Source: Pyropia haitanensis (taxonomy: Eukaryota > Rhodophyta > Bangiophyceae > Bangiales > Bangiaceae). Taken from it: a DNA stretch of 64,000 nucleotides. The notes beneath the pieces are model-generated. The model searched no databases, was not told the origin of the DNA, and saw only the letters and a list, made by a program, of their open reading frames with translations. Numbering within the stretch: position 1 is the stretch's first letter; the number at the start of each line of letters is the position of its first letter. Positions 53,769 through 64,000 of this stretch are shown here, one piece after another. Location of the stretch: NCBI GenBank assembly GCA_008729055.1, contig SDUX01000007.1:2156064-2220063 (forward strand). The letters run 5' to 3'. The position numbers and the translations under genes are program-made.

Positions 53769-56126
53769 GACGAAATGAATGCAGTTAATGGTGGTATTTT
53801 TGAACGCCCCGACAAAAATTGATTGATTGTGAACAACTCTGGGTGGACCCCCTTTGGGACGCAATCCGGAGCGGTGGCGGGTCGCCCCAGGTCGAATGAG
53901 GTGTCGCCCAATGCTGGTCTTTCCCAGGACGTTCCTGCCTCGCTCCAATGGCCGCGGCTCTTGTCCCTTTGTGCGGTGGGGCTGCGCCGTCAGCCGGCAA
54001 CACGCGCCGACCCAGTTTCCCAGACGCCCCGTCGGATCGCCTCTCTCACTGTTTGCACCCCCCCCCCCTCACGGGGGGGGCTGCGCCAGTTGAACGCAAC
54101 TCCGCCAACCACTCGCCTGCCGCCGAGCCACGTGCAGTTCACCAGTGCCCTCCCCCTCTCGTCGGCGCTTCGATTCAACCGTCGTCCGCGGCGCGTGGAT
54201 CTTTTGGCGTCGGCCTCCGCCGGCACCGCCGCGGCTACGGGGGTAGGTAGGGCTGTCTGCTACGTTCCCGGTGGGAGGAGGAAGGCGGCGACGTGGCGAA
54301 ACACGCACGCACCCCCCCCCCCTTCCCTCCCCGCCACGCGCTTGCGCCGCGTGCGTGCATCAATTCACACGACGGCTGCAGTGGCTGTCTCGGCGGCAGC
54401 GGCGGTGGCAGCGGCGTGGTGGCGTGGCGCTTCCGTTTCTCTTTTTCCGCACCACCCCCGGCCGGGCGGCGCTGCCTGCTGGGGATGTGCCCCGGTGTCA
54501 CGTGCGGTGGCCACCTGTGTCATGCGCGACGACGGCCGACGCGTCCATAGACGAGCCATCATGGATGATGCCGCCACGCTACCCCCCACGCCACCACCAC
54601 GGCTGGTCGCGTTGCAGGACGTGGCCACCCCCCCCCCCCCACCCCACCACGGTCCGATTCGCGCCCCCCCGGTTGTGTGGACGGGAAGCGCACGCGCCGT
54701 TCCCCCCGGCCGGCCAGCCCCCGAGCCCCCCGCACGCGGCGAGGTTCACCCCCACCGCGCGGCAGCCACCTCGTCGGGGGGGCCCGCCGCCGCCGCCGCC
54801 GGCCCGGCCAGCCAACCCCACACGCCATCACCCGCCGCCCCGCGGCAGCCCACCCCGAATCTCACGTGCCGCGGGGAAGAGAGGCGGCGCGGACGGCGTG
54901 TCGCGTGGCCGCGACGCGGCGCCCAATGCCCGCGCTGTCGCGGCGCGGCCGGGATCGCCGCGATGCGGTGGCTTCCCCAGCCGCTGGTGGCCACGGGGGG
55001 GGGGGGAGGGAGCTACTGGTCGCTGGGGCGGATGGCGGCGGGTGAGTTGGAAGCGCCGCGGACACCGCCCCCCCCTTCCCTGTCCCCACCCGCGGGTTCC
55101 CCACGCTGTCGCGCACACTGGCCGCTGCTCCCCTCTCCCTCGCCCGCCCGCCGCCGTGAGCGAGCGACGCTGGTTGCCCCCCGCCGTGCTTCCGAGGGGG
55201 AGGTTGGGGTGCGCGCGTCGGCGTCGGCGCTGCCGGTGGAGTGGGGGCGGACGGACGAAACGCAGTGGCGCCCCCCGCCCACCCCCCCCCTTCCCCCCAA
55301 ACGCCCTGCTGCTCGACGTTGCACCCCCGCCCTCCCCCCCCCCCCGAGGTGCGTGCCCTCCCACCGCCGACGGGAACGCCGCTCCTCGCCGGATGGCGAC
55401 ACGTGCACGCGCGGTGGCGGTGGGGCCGTGGCACCACAGGTGCGGGGGTGGAACGGGCGCCCGCCCGCCGATGGACGGCCGCGCGCCCGCGCGGGCAGCG
55501 GCGTGTCTAGGCGGGGACCGCGGCGGCGCGGATCTGCGAAGCGGGGGGCGCGCATGCATGGGGGCGGCAGGGGAAGAATGCACCTACCCAGACGGGGGTG
55601 GGCGGGGCGTGCTGCGGGCGGGGGCGAGCGGCCAGCGGCAGCGGGCGTTGCGGGGAGACGCCAGCGGGAGCTGCGCCAGGGAGCGGGGCGGTGTGGCCCC
55701 GCCGCCGAAGTCGCCGTCGCCGGCGGCGCCCTTCCCCGCGCCGACTGGCAGGCGGGGGGTGGCCGCCTATATCAGCGGCGGGGTGGCCGACGCGGCGGGC
55801 GGTGTGGCGAGAGGCGGGTGGCACGAGCCGGAGAGCCGCGTGGAGTGGGGAGCGTGACCCGCCGCTGCCGCCGTCACCGCCCGCGGCCCGGGAGCGCCGG
55901 CACCAACGCGGGCGCGTAGGCGGCTATAACCGCCGCGGACCATCGACGCTGCTTGCCGCACCAGACCGACGCCACTGTGGCAGTCAGCGCCGCTGCAGCC
56001 GCACCAGTCGCGCCATCGCTGCCGCCGTCGCCGACGCCTGCTGGCACGTGCCGCGCGCCGCTTCCTTGTTCTCGTTGGCCTTTCCCCCACGCCCTCCTCC
56101 TTCGCCGCGCCGCCGACCACCACATC

Positions 56127-57818
56127 ATGTGGCCACCGCCGGTGCTGCCTGCTCCCCGCCGCACCCCATCCGGCACCGCGGCAGCGGCGGCCGTCCTCCT
56201 CCCTCCCGGCGGCTCCCCCCCAGGGCCGCCGTCGCCGGCCTCGTCCGCCTCCTCCTCCATCGCTTGGTTTGGCTCCAAGGGCGTCCTCCCGTGCACCGCC
56301 GCGACCGTCGCCGCGGCCGTGGTAGGGGGAGGGGACGTGCCGCATTGCGCGCCCGGCGGCAGCGGCCGCGGCGGCGGCTTCTGGGCGTCGCCGTCGGCCG
56401 TCTCGACCGGCTCGTCGGGTGGCGCCTCGTACGAAGGGGGGGGCGACGGCTACGCGCCGAGCGGCTCCTCCCTCACCACATCGGGGGGGGCGGCGGCGGC
56501 GGGCGGGGAGGAAGAGGCCCGCCCGCGGCGCTTCCGCGTGACCCCGTCGACGCGGCCGGCCGCCGCCACTGCCGCCACCTCGGACGACGAGACCGGCACC
56601 ACCGACGGCAGCCTCCACCTCCGCGCCCGTGACACGCCGACCCCCCGTCCAATGAGCTCCGGGGGTAGCGCCGCCGTCGCGCCCCTGCCGCCCATCCCGT
56701 CGACAGTGTCTGGCTGGCGGGACCTCGTCCGGCCAATGACGCCCCCCACCCCCCCATCGCGGTCGTTGTCGTCGTCATCGTCGTCATCGTCGTCGTCCAC
56801 GTCGTCCTCGTCGACCTCATCGGCGGCAGAGTCGTGGGCCTCCTTTGACAGTGCGTACCTACTCCACACGGTCAGCGGGAGCAGCAGCGGCGCCGACGAG
56901 GTGCTCAGTGACTGGTCGTCGGCGGCCGAGGGGGAGGGGGGGAGCTGCTCCGAGTCGGACGCGTCGACGCTGCTGCCGCCCACGTCGTCGGGACCAGAAG
57001 GGGGCGGCCGCGTCGGCGGCGGCAGCGGTCGCAGCAGCGGCAGTGGGGGTAGCACGGCAAGGGGGGCGGGGGCGGACGGCGTGTGGGGGTGGGCGGCGGC
57101 GGCCACTGCCGCCTCGCGGCCGCCGTCACCGCCGCCGTCGCCGCCGCGCAGCCGCTCGCTTCCACGGCGGTCGCGTAGCCGCGACGGCCGCCGTGCGGCG
57201 GCGGCCGCAGCGGCGGCCGCCGACTCGTCCTTGGACGATGAATCCCCCAAACCACTCACCCGCCGCGCCGCCGCCGCCACCCCCCGCCTCGCCCGGCCCC
57301 CCTCCCCGCCTCGGTATTGTGCGGCACGGCCGTCGACCGGGAGCGGAGGCCGGGATGATGGCAGTGGTGGAGGCGGCGCCGCCGCCGCGGCGGCCGCCGA
57401 CCGCCGTGCGCGGCTGGCGGCTAAGCACGCGGCGCAGGCGGCGGCGGCGGTGGACCGAGGGGCCGAGCGTGACCGGGACGCCGCCGCCCCGCAGGGCACG
57501 AAGGCAACGATGGCGACACCGGCCGGCGGTGGCGGTGCACCGCTGTCGCCGCTGCCGCCGGACACGGCAACCGCCCCACGGGGTGGCGGCGGCGGTAGCG
57601 GCGGTAGTGGTGGCGGTGGCGGTGTTGGCGGTAAGGGCAGTGGTGGTGGCGGTGGTGCCGGCCCGTCGCCGGGGCGGCTGCCGCGGCCAAAGGTGTTTAT
57701 CTACCGGTCGTCGAGCCAGGACTCGTTGTCGTCTCCGGCGCTCGCGATGGGCGGTCGCCACCGAAGCTCGGCGGGGTGGTCCCCGTCTCTCCTGGCCGCT
57801 GCTGCCGGGGCCAGTGAG

Positions 57819-57878
<60 letters not shown>

Positions 57879-58370
57879 GGCCACGGGTGGGCGCCGACGC
57901 CCCCCCCTCCCCTGGGCGGCCGCAAGGCGTCTGGCTCGGGCGGCGGCTCCCCGTGCACCTCATCGGGCGGCTCGGACGAGCTCCCTACCACGGGCTGTCG
58001 CTGCGCCGGCGCCACCGGCGCTACCGACGGATGCAGCCAGTGCGTTGCGCGGCGGCGGACGGCGCTCGCGTCGTCGCGGTCGGTGAGCAGCCGCCAGCTG
58101 GTGCGGCATTACGGGTGCGCTGCGGAGCTGCTGCAGGGGCGCGTCTCCCTCATCCGCGATGAGGAGGAGGAGGAAGAGTTCGCGGCGGCGGCGGTAGAGG
58201 CGCCGGCCGCCCTCGGCCGCGACGCCCGCGGTGGCGACGGCCATGGCGGCGCCGCTGACGGCGCGGCAGACCCGCGCGCGCTGGTGCGGCCGCTGAGCAT
58301 GCCGTCACCGGCCATGCGCCGCCGCGGGAGCCGCCGACTGCCCGCGTCCGCCGCGGCGGCGGCGCCCCGC

Positions 58371-58409
<39 letters not shown>

Positions 58410-58937
58410 TCCCGCCGCGGCGCGGCGGGCTGGGTTCGCCGCCGTCCGCGGGTGCCGCCCGCCCTCCAGACGCCCGCGCCGCTGGGGCGGGTGCCCCCGC
58501 CGCCGCCGTCGCTGCGCAACCGTGCGGTAAGCGGCGGCGGCGGCGGTGGTGGTGGTGGCGCCACCGCCGCCGCTCCGCCCCCGCTGCCGCCTACCCCGCC
58601 CGTGGTGACGCTGTCGGCGGCGCCCACGGCGTCGGCGGCGCCCTGGGGCTCCCCCACCACGTCGGCCGACAGCTCCGGCGGTGGCGGCGGCGGCGGCGGC
58701 GGCGGCGGCAGGGATGACCGGTGGGACGCGGTGGCGGAGCCGCCCAGCGGGGGCTCCCTCGGCGCCGGCTTGGTCGGCCTCCGCACCCGCATCCTCTCGT
58801 CAGAGGGGGCGCTCTCGCTCGCCTCGTACGGCAAGACCCTCTCCACCCCCGTCGTCAGCGCCATGCTCGTCCGCCGCCGCCGCACACCACCGCCCGCCAC
58901 GACGTCGGCGGCGGCGGCGGTGGCGGCAGCCGCGGCG

Positions 58938-58975
<38 letters not shown>

Positions 58976-59174
58976 CGAGGGGGGGCTCGCCGGCCCGGCA
59001 GAGGGGGACGCGCCGCCAGGGCCGGCCGCGGCAGCGTCCGCGGCGGGCGCGGCGCTCGCCAATGACGCCTTCCTCGACTTTCTCAGCGACTCGATTGGGC
59101 GGGGCGATGCCGGCCGCGGTGGCCGGACGGCGCGCATGATTGCGCGCGCGCGGCGCGTCTTCTCGCGGCGCTAA
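56127..59174 (+). CDS. Uncharacterised Ser/Gly-rich protein with a CxC-CxxC cluster
   Basis: Predicted protein of 1,015 residues from the first in-frame ATG (56127; the frame opens earlier without an ATG). It has codon and residue use unlike the noise around it and is uninterrupted. A Ser run lies near residue 211, acidic-serine stretches such as ADEVLSDWSSAAEG follow, and Arg/Ser segments (SRSLPRRSRSRDGRR) lie near 345-360. A poly-Gly run spans about 565-585. A Cys cluster, GCRCAGATGATDGCSQC (Cys624, 626, 636, 639), could bind zinc. RDEEEEEEF lies near 672. The C-terminus is more ordered: NDAFLDFLSDSIGRGD and TARMIARARRVFSRR. No membrane span or signal peptide is evident, and no known domain is recognised. 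The phospho-site-like Ser and Arg/Ser content suggests a regulated intracellular or nuclear protein, which is only an inference. Confidence 0.7.
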
Positions 59175-60090
59175 GGGTGGGGGGGAGAAGGGGGGACGGG
59201 GGTGGCGTTAGGGTGGCGTTGGCAGTAGCAGTAGTAGTGACAGTGAGGGTGGCAGTCGGGGGGGGGGGGGGGGCCGTGCCGTGCGGGGTTCCGCCGTCAC
59301 CCCCTGTAGCACCGAGGGAGCGTGAGGGAGGTGATACACGCCGGGGGAGTCGCCAGCACAGAGAACAGGAGATTGCGTCGAGCGTGCGCGGTACGAGTAC
59401 ACCCTGGTTGGACCGCTCCCAAGTCGCCTGCGGCACCCCCCTCCGAGGCGCCACGGCGGGTCGCCGCGCCGGCGGCGCGGCATTGGCAGCGGCCGACGGG
59501 GGCGGCGGCGCGGTCATGGCATCTCGGCTGTGAGCCGGCGGTGGCCAACGTCGGCGGCCTGCCGGTGGCGCACGCGCAGGCGCGTCTCCCTCGCACGCGC
59601 AGCCGCTGCGCACAAGGCGGTTTACCCCTGCTGCCCATACCTTGACCGCCACGGGTGCGGCCTATGCCAGACGCGGGCGCCACCGCCACAGAGTGGTGCG
59701 CCACACGGTACACCGCCGTCGGCGCCCGCCGCGCGGCGGCAACGGCAGCCACCCCCCCCACCCCCCCCCCCGCCGCCCCCACCCCCACCCCCAACCCCCC
59801 GCCCCTCGCAAGAAACGAGGCGGCAAAAAAAAAAAAAAGGCCGTCACGCCCACCAAGACGGAAAAGACGGGGTTCCGGGGCGCTTGGCCTTGCGCCGCTT
59901 GGCGTTCCCCCCCCCCCCCCCCCCACCCCCCCCCGCCCCCCCCGGCCGCCGCCGCCGCCGACGCCGCCGACGCCGCGCCTCCCGCCCCCCCCCCCCCCCC
60001 CCGCTGCCGCCGCTGCCGCCCGCCGGCGGCGGCTGCGCGCCCAGCTCCCGCCCAGCCTCCCGCCGCGCCTCGTCCCCCCACACCGCCGCA

Positions 60091-60124
<34 letters not shown>

Positions 60125-63041
60125 GTCCCCCCGCGCCGCCAATGGCGGGGCGGCGGCGGCGGCGCACGCGGCGGCGGTGGCCGCCGCCGCGCCAGGGGCG
60201 GCGGCACGGCCGACCGCGGCGGGGGCCCGCCGCGGCGGCACTCCCCCCGCCCGGCGAGCCGCCGCCGGCGGGGACGGCCGACGGCGGCGGTGGCGGCGGT
60301 GGCGGCGGTGGCGGCCGTGTGGGTGGGGGGGGGGGGGGGGGGACGGGGGACGCAGCCGCCGCCGAGGTGGCCCCGGTCGCCGCCGTTGCCGCGGGAAGGA
60401 GGCACCTAGTAGGGGAGGGGAGGGGGTGGGTGGCGGGGGAGAGGGGGGGGGCGTGGGATGGGGCGTGGGGGTGATAACAGCACCTACAGTCTGGGGGGGG
60501 TCGGATCACCTGTGATCAACCGCCCCCCAGTGAAGTGCATTGCAGATGTGCCCTAGGCAGTCCACTGTCACCGACGTCACACAGTCTGGCCTAACTATTG
60601 GCCAGCATCTGATGACCCATAGCCGCGGCCGCGAGCACACAGCAGCCACGGTTAAATCAGCCACAGCGGAGGTCCTTTTTCCACCACAATAATGTATTCC
60701 TTTGCACCACTGATTTCGAAACAGGGGGCGTGTATCCCTCGCACGGGTGCGCCTCTGGCCGATTGCGCGCGAGCAGCGGATGCACAGTTTGGCTGGGCCA
60801 GCGCGGGTGTCCCATTGACGGAAAGGGTGTGAAAAAAATTGGCAGTGTTTTTACTGCTTTCTACACGTTCACGGACACGTCGGGCCACCCCGTGCCAGCC
60901 GTGGCGTCCCGCGGCCGCGCGACGAGGCGGGGTAGGGCGCTCGCGCGGGACGCGGCGCCGCGGCGGATCGCCTTCGCTTCGCCGCCGGGGCGTCACGGTC
61001 AAACGGGCGGCGCAGCGTCGGCGCGCCGCGTTGAAGCCCAGCAAAAGGGGTGGTCCGTCGCACCACCGTGCGGGGGCGCCGTGGTTCCCCACCACCCGCG
61101 CGGGCGCCGCGGTCGCCGCCCGCTGGGCCACCCATCCACCCACGGCAGTGCAGGGCCACACGCGCGTCCACACTCTGCCTCGGCTGGAGCGTGGAGGTGG
61201 GACGCACGAGCTTCGGCTCTCCCCCCCCCCCCCCCTCCACGTTGCAAGGTCGCCCAGTGGGCCCTGTCGGGGCAGTCCCTGTTGTTTGTCCCCAGGAAAC
61301 GGTCGCGTGGAGGTTGGTGCCTCCGCTGCGGGCACGCGCCAACCGGTCGAAGCGCCAGAGCCAAGCGGGTTAGGCAGATATGGCCCGCCGCCACGTGCCC
61401 GCCTCCCCCTCACAGCCTATACGTCAAGAGCTGCGAATGGTTGCCGGCCGGGCGGGCGGCGGGAAGGAAGGAGGAAGTGCCGGCGCGGTCACATCTGTAC
61501 AGTTTCTTGGGCTCGGCTGCTGATCAAACGGAGGTGTCCCCAGCGCTCGTGCGGCTCTTTTTTCTCGACGATCACCGCGTTTCTTTCTTGGCTGTGAGCT
61601 ACCAAATCGCCACCCACCTGGTGCTTGATCATTGCTAGAGTAGCTTGCTTGGTGGACAGTGAGCTTGCCCGCGTCTGCTGGGGAGCGATGGCCTTTGCCA
61701 TCGGGTAGGCGGGGAAGTCGTACCATGATGGTATTCCACGGTGATGGCGAGGAAGGCTGGTGCGAACACGTCCGTGCTGTAGAAAGCCCAGACCAGCGGG
61801 TGCGTCTCCGCCACTGTCTGGCCAACAACAGAGAAGAGGAAGCGAGAGACCCCCGGCCGGGGGGACGACGGCGGGAGGCCAGCTGCCAAGGGCACGCCCT
61901 GCTGTGACCTCTGCTGGAAGCCCTCATCTGGTAGTGGCGAGGGCGGACGGCACACCGGAAGCGTTGGGGCCAATGGCGAGGGATGCAACTCGTCCAGCAA
62001 CAAAAAAAAACAACAACAAAAAAAAACCAAAGTGCGTCCACGAAAATACCACTAGCTCCCCGTGGGGTCCGCAGACGCGCCGTCCATCCTCGCCACGCGG
62101 GTGGGCTGACCCACTGGCGTTACGAGGACGGCTGACAGAGAGGGTGCTGATCCAATGGGTCCTTCTGACGAACAGCCGCCACCCCCCCCGCGCCCTTCCC
62201 CCTCCGATCCAACGCATGACGCGGGGGGCGCACGCCAGTGCGCTGGGCCGGTCAGTCGGAGGGTACCGAACAATAGACGCGCCGGGGGGGTTGGCGGGGA
62301 AGGGGCGGTGGGGGGGTCTGTGTTTTTGCCGCTCAGGCGGCCCCCCAACGTGGCAGGGGGACGACAGCGTTCCCGCGGGGCCGGAGGCCCGCGGGCAGCG
62401 CGCTGCCGCGGGCCGCGCGTGACGAGCCGACCGTGGGGTACCGTAACGCCGGATGCGGCGTGCGACAGCAGCTTCACAGGGTGGGGGGGGGGTGGGCGGG
62501 GGGTGGCGGCCGCGGGGGGGGGGGCGGCTGCCAGGTGCGGCGGAGAACAGCCCAACGCTGCGGCCGCGGCGGTTGGAGGCGTGTAGCTGCGTGTGCCCCC
62601 GCCCGCGCCCCCCTCCCGCCGCCACATCCCCCAGACGCGTGGCCCACGCGCCCCTCCGTGCGTCCGCGGGTGCCGGTGTGCCCCCCGCGCCGACCGCCGA
62701 CGCGCCGTAGAGGAGCTACGTCTCCTCCCGCTGCGGCGGCCGTGCGCAACGCTTGGTGGTCTGTCGCCCCGCACACGCTACCGCTGCCGCGCCACCCGCC
62801 ACCGCTCCAGAGCGGCTGCCGCGGGCTCATCGCCTGCGCTCCTGCAGCAGCGGTTCTTTTCGCCTCTCGTTTGTTCTCTCCCGCCCCGCACCCCACCCGT
62901 CCCCCTCATCTCCCCTTTGCCGCCCGCCCGTGCCAGCCAGCGCCTCCCCCCTTCCTCCGCCTCGCTACCTTCATCCCCTCTCACCTCCCCGCCGTCGGTG
63001 CCACCGCGTTCCCCCCGCGTCCCCCCCCCACCCCGCCGGGC
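59175..63041. other. Intergenic region with no recognisable gene
   Basis: About 59700-60470 is C/G-run rich; on the minus strand one frame ends NAKRRKAKRPGTPSFPSWWA (59844), which may be chance or a small basic protein. Lower-GC islands lie at about 60480-60720 and 61480-62050, the latter with an A-rich tract near 62002-62028. A minus-strand frame (60652-61413, ending AKEYIIVVEKGPPLWLI) has partly protein-like composition but no known domain. The last 200 bases form a C/T-rich leader. Confidence 0.5.
62840..63041 (+). promoter_or_regulatory. Pyrimidine-rich 5' leader of the CNNM-type gene
   Basis: About 200 bases dominated by C and T (for example TCTCGTTTGTTCTCTCCC) run up to the ATG at 63042, much like the leader before 17695. 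I infer 5' untranslated or promoter-proximal sequence. Confidence 0.4.
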
Positions 63042-64000
63042 ATGGTAGAGGTGTGGCAGATTGTTGTCGTCATCATCTGCGTGCTCCTGTCGGGCGCGTT
63101 TTCTGGCCTCACCCTCGGGCTGCTGTCGCTGGATCTGGTGGACCTGGCGGTTCTCGTCGAGTCGGGCACCCCCAAGGAGGTTAAGTGCGCCAAGCGCATC
63201 CTGCCGGTGCGGAAGCATGGCAACTTTTTGCTGTGCACCCTGCTCGTGGGCAACACCGCGGTGAACTCGGCGCTGTCCATCGTCACGTCGGACCTGTTTG
63301 GGGGGTGGGCGGGCTTCCTCGCCTCCACGCTCGTCATCCTGTACCTCGGCGAAATCGTGCCCCAGTCCGTGTGCTTCTCGTATGGCCTGACGATTGGCGC
63401 CCACGCGGTTCCGTTTGTCAAGCTGGCCATGCTCCTCACGTCGCCGCTGTCCTACCCCACCTCCCGGCTGCTCGACTGGGCGCTGGGAGGGGAGCAGGCG
63501 GTGCGGTACAACAAGTCGCAGCTCAAGTCGTTGGTCAACCTCCATGGCGAGCAGACGGGCGATGGGGGGGAGCGGGGCGGGGCGAATGCCGACGGCAGCG
63601 GGGACGGGCCGTCAGAGGGCGACGGGGGAGACAATGGAGATGGCTCGGGCGGTGATGGCGGTGTTGGGGACGGCGGCGTCCGCGTCGGCGGGAGCCTCGC
63701 GGACGGGCCGGTCCCTCAAAAGGCTAAGAAGCGGGGCCGCTCGCACAAGGCGCCCAAGCAACCAAAGAAGCCGTCGACGCTAAGCAAGGACGAGACAACC
63801 ATCCTGCGGGGCGCACTGGATTTTGCCACCAAGAGTGTGCTTGACGTGATGACGCCGCTGAAGAAGGTGGTCATGCTCGAGGCGTCGACACGCCTCTCCT
63901 TCAAGAACCTCATGGTGATCTTCCACTCGGGCCACAGCCGCGTGCCCATCTACCGTGGGGACCGCACCAATATTGTGGGCATGATCTTTGCCAAGGACCT
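63042..64000 (+). CDS. CNNM/DUF21-CBS metal transporter, 5' part
   Basis: The first 319 codons are present; the gene continues beyond the window. It starts at the ATG after a C/T-rich leader. The DUF21 (CNNM) membrane domain covers residues 1-165: IVVVIICVLLSGAFSGLTLG, PVRKHGNFLLCTLLVGNTAV, VILYLGEIVPQSVCFSYGL and LTSPLSYPTSRLLDWALGG. LKSLVNLHG then leads into a Gly/Asp/Ser-rich and basic insert of about 75 residues. LSKDETTILRGALDF, VLDVMTPLKKVVML and SGHSRVPIYRGDRTNIVGM begin the paired CBS domain that binds Mg-ATP in relatives. CNNM/CorC proteins export or regulate magnesium and other divalent cations at membranes. No signal peptide is needed, because the first membrane helix starts almost at residue 5. 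The reading frame is clean. Confidence 0.9.
   Translation, partial: MVEVWQIVVVIICVLLSGAFSGLTLGLLSLDLVDLAVLVESGTPKEVKCAKRILPVRKHGNFLLCTLLVGNTAVNSALSIVTSDLFGGWAGFLASTLVILYLGEIVPQSVCFSYGLTIGAHAVPFVKLAMLLTSPLSYPTSRLLDWALGGEQAVRYNKSQLKSLVNLHGEQTGDGGERGGANADGSGDGPSEGDGGDNGDGSGGDGGVGDGGVRVGGSLADGPVPQKAKKRGRSHKAPKQPKKPSTLSKDETTILRGALDFATKSVLDVMTPLKKVVMLEASTRLSFKNLMVIFHSGHSRVPIYRGDRTNIVGMIFAKD

Larger units (their letters stand above)
52658..56126. other. Intergenic region containing a minisatellite
   Basis: G runs on the plus strand (C on the MCM10 coding strand) occupy 52680-52870. A lower-GC patch at about 53100-53340 includes ATATGGGTATTCGCCCATAT, a perfect 7-bp stem. The minisatellite and its flanking inverted repeats are listed separately. 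From 53830 to 56126 several frames of 250-700 codons overlap on both strands, but none contains a recognisable domain. Confidence 0.5.

Noticed and set aside
53823..55919. Plus-strand frame of about 698 codons
   Set aside because: Overlapping frames of similar length occur on both strands. The content is Arg/Pro/Ala-rich with no motif, and it begins without an ATG in a convincing context.
60730..61638. Plus-strand frame of about 302 codons and overlapping minus-strand frame 60652-61413
   Set aside because: Neither has a recognisable domain and they contradict each other. Without transcript or homology evidence I cannot choose one.
1..64000. tRNA, rRNA or CRISPR features
   Set aside because: I found no convincing TPsiC-type box paired with an acceptor stem, no ribosomal RNA signature, and no regularly spaced short repeats with unique spacers. 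The tandem arrays here are contiguous satellites.

Overview
This is nuclear DNA of a very GC-rich eukaryote with few or no introns. It carries single-copy eukaryotic genes (SKI2 helicase, MCM10, a CNNM-type transporter, a Cramped-like SANT protein), a large algal-type Hint-domain protein, and long Gly/Ala/Pro tracts fed by G/C homopolymers. A bangiophyte red alga of the Porphyra/Pyropia type fits best. That is an inference from composition and gene style, not proof.

Layout. (1) 1-2502: no recognisable gene. (2) About 2503-15424: a 12.9-kb DNA transposon with imperfect terminal inverted repeats. It holds a KDZ-superfamily-like transposase gene (+), two GC-rich satellite arrays and a convergent Ulp1/C48-type protease gene (-). 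(3) 17695-20256: a Gly/Asp/Pro-rich protein ending in a hedgehog-type Hint domain (+). (4) 22035-24647: a membrane-anchored protein joining a GT2/GT7-like glycosyltransferase to a fucosyltransferase-like domain (-). (5) 27392-30855 and 46033-47400: two elements sharing a terminal ATCGTCA inverted repeat and inner arrays of TCGATGSG-type motifs, apparently one undescribed family of mostly non-autonomous transposons. (6) 34127-34801: a plastid-type thioredoxin-like protein (-). (7) 36720-41281: SKI2 exosome helicase (+), convergent with a Cramped-like SANT protein (41518-45143, -). (8) 49681-52657: MCM10 (-). (9) 56127-59174: an uncharacterised Ser/Gly-rich protein (+). (10) 63042-64000: the 5' part of a CNNM/DUF21-CBS transporter (+), cut by the window edge.

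The host genes are not an operon and their functions are unrelated (RNA decay, replication, chromatin, glycosylation, redox, ion transport). Three conserved genes (SKI2, the Cramped-like gene, MCM10) change reading frame only at long G/C homopolymers. This is either systematic homopolymer error in the assembly or real length variation. The two transposon genes are uninterrupted, which suggests a fairly young insertion. Lower-GC islands in the window coincide largely with mobile elements.
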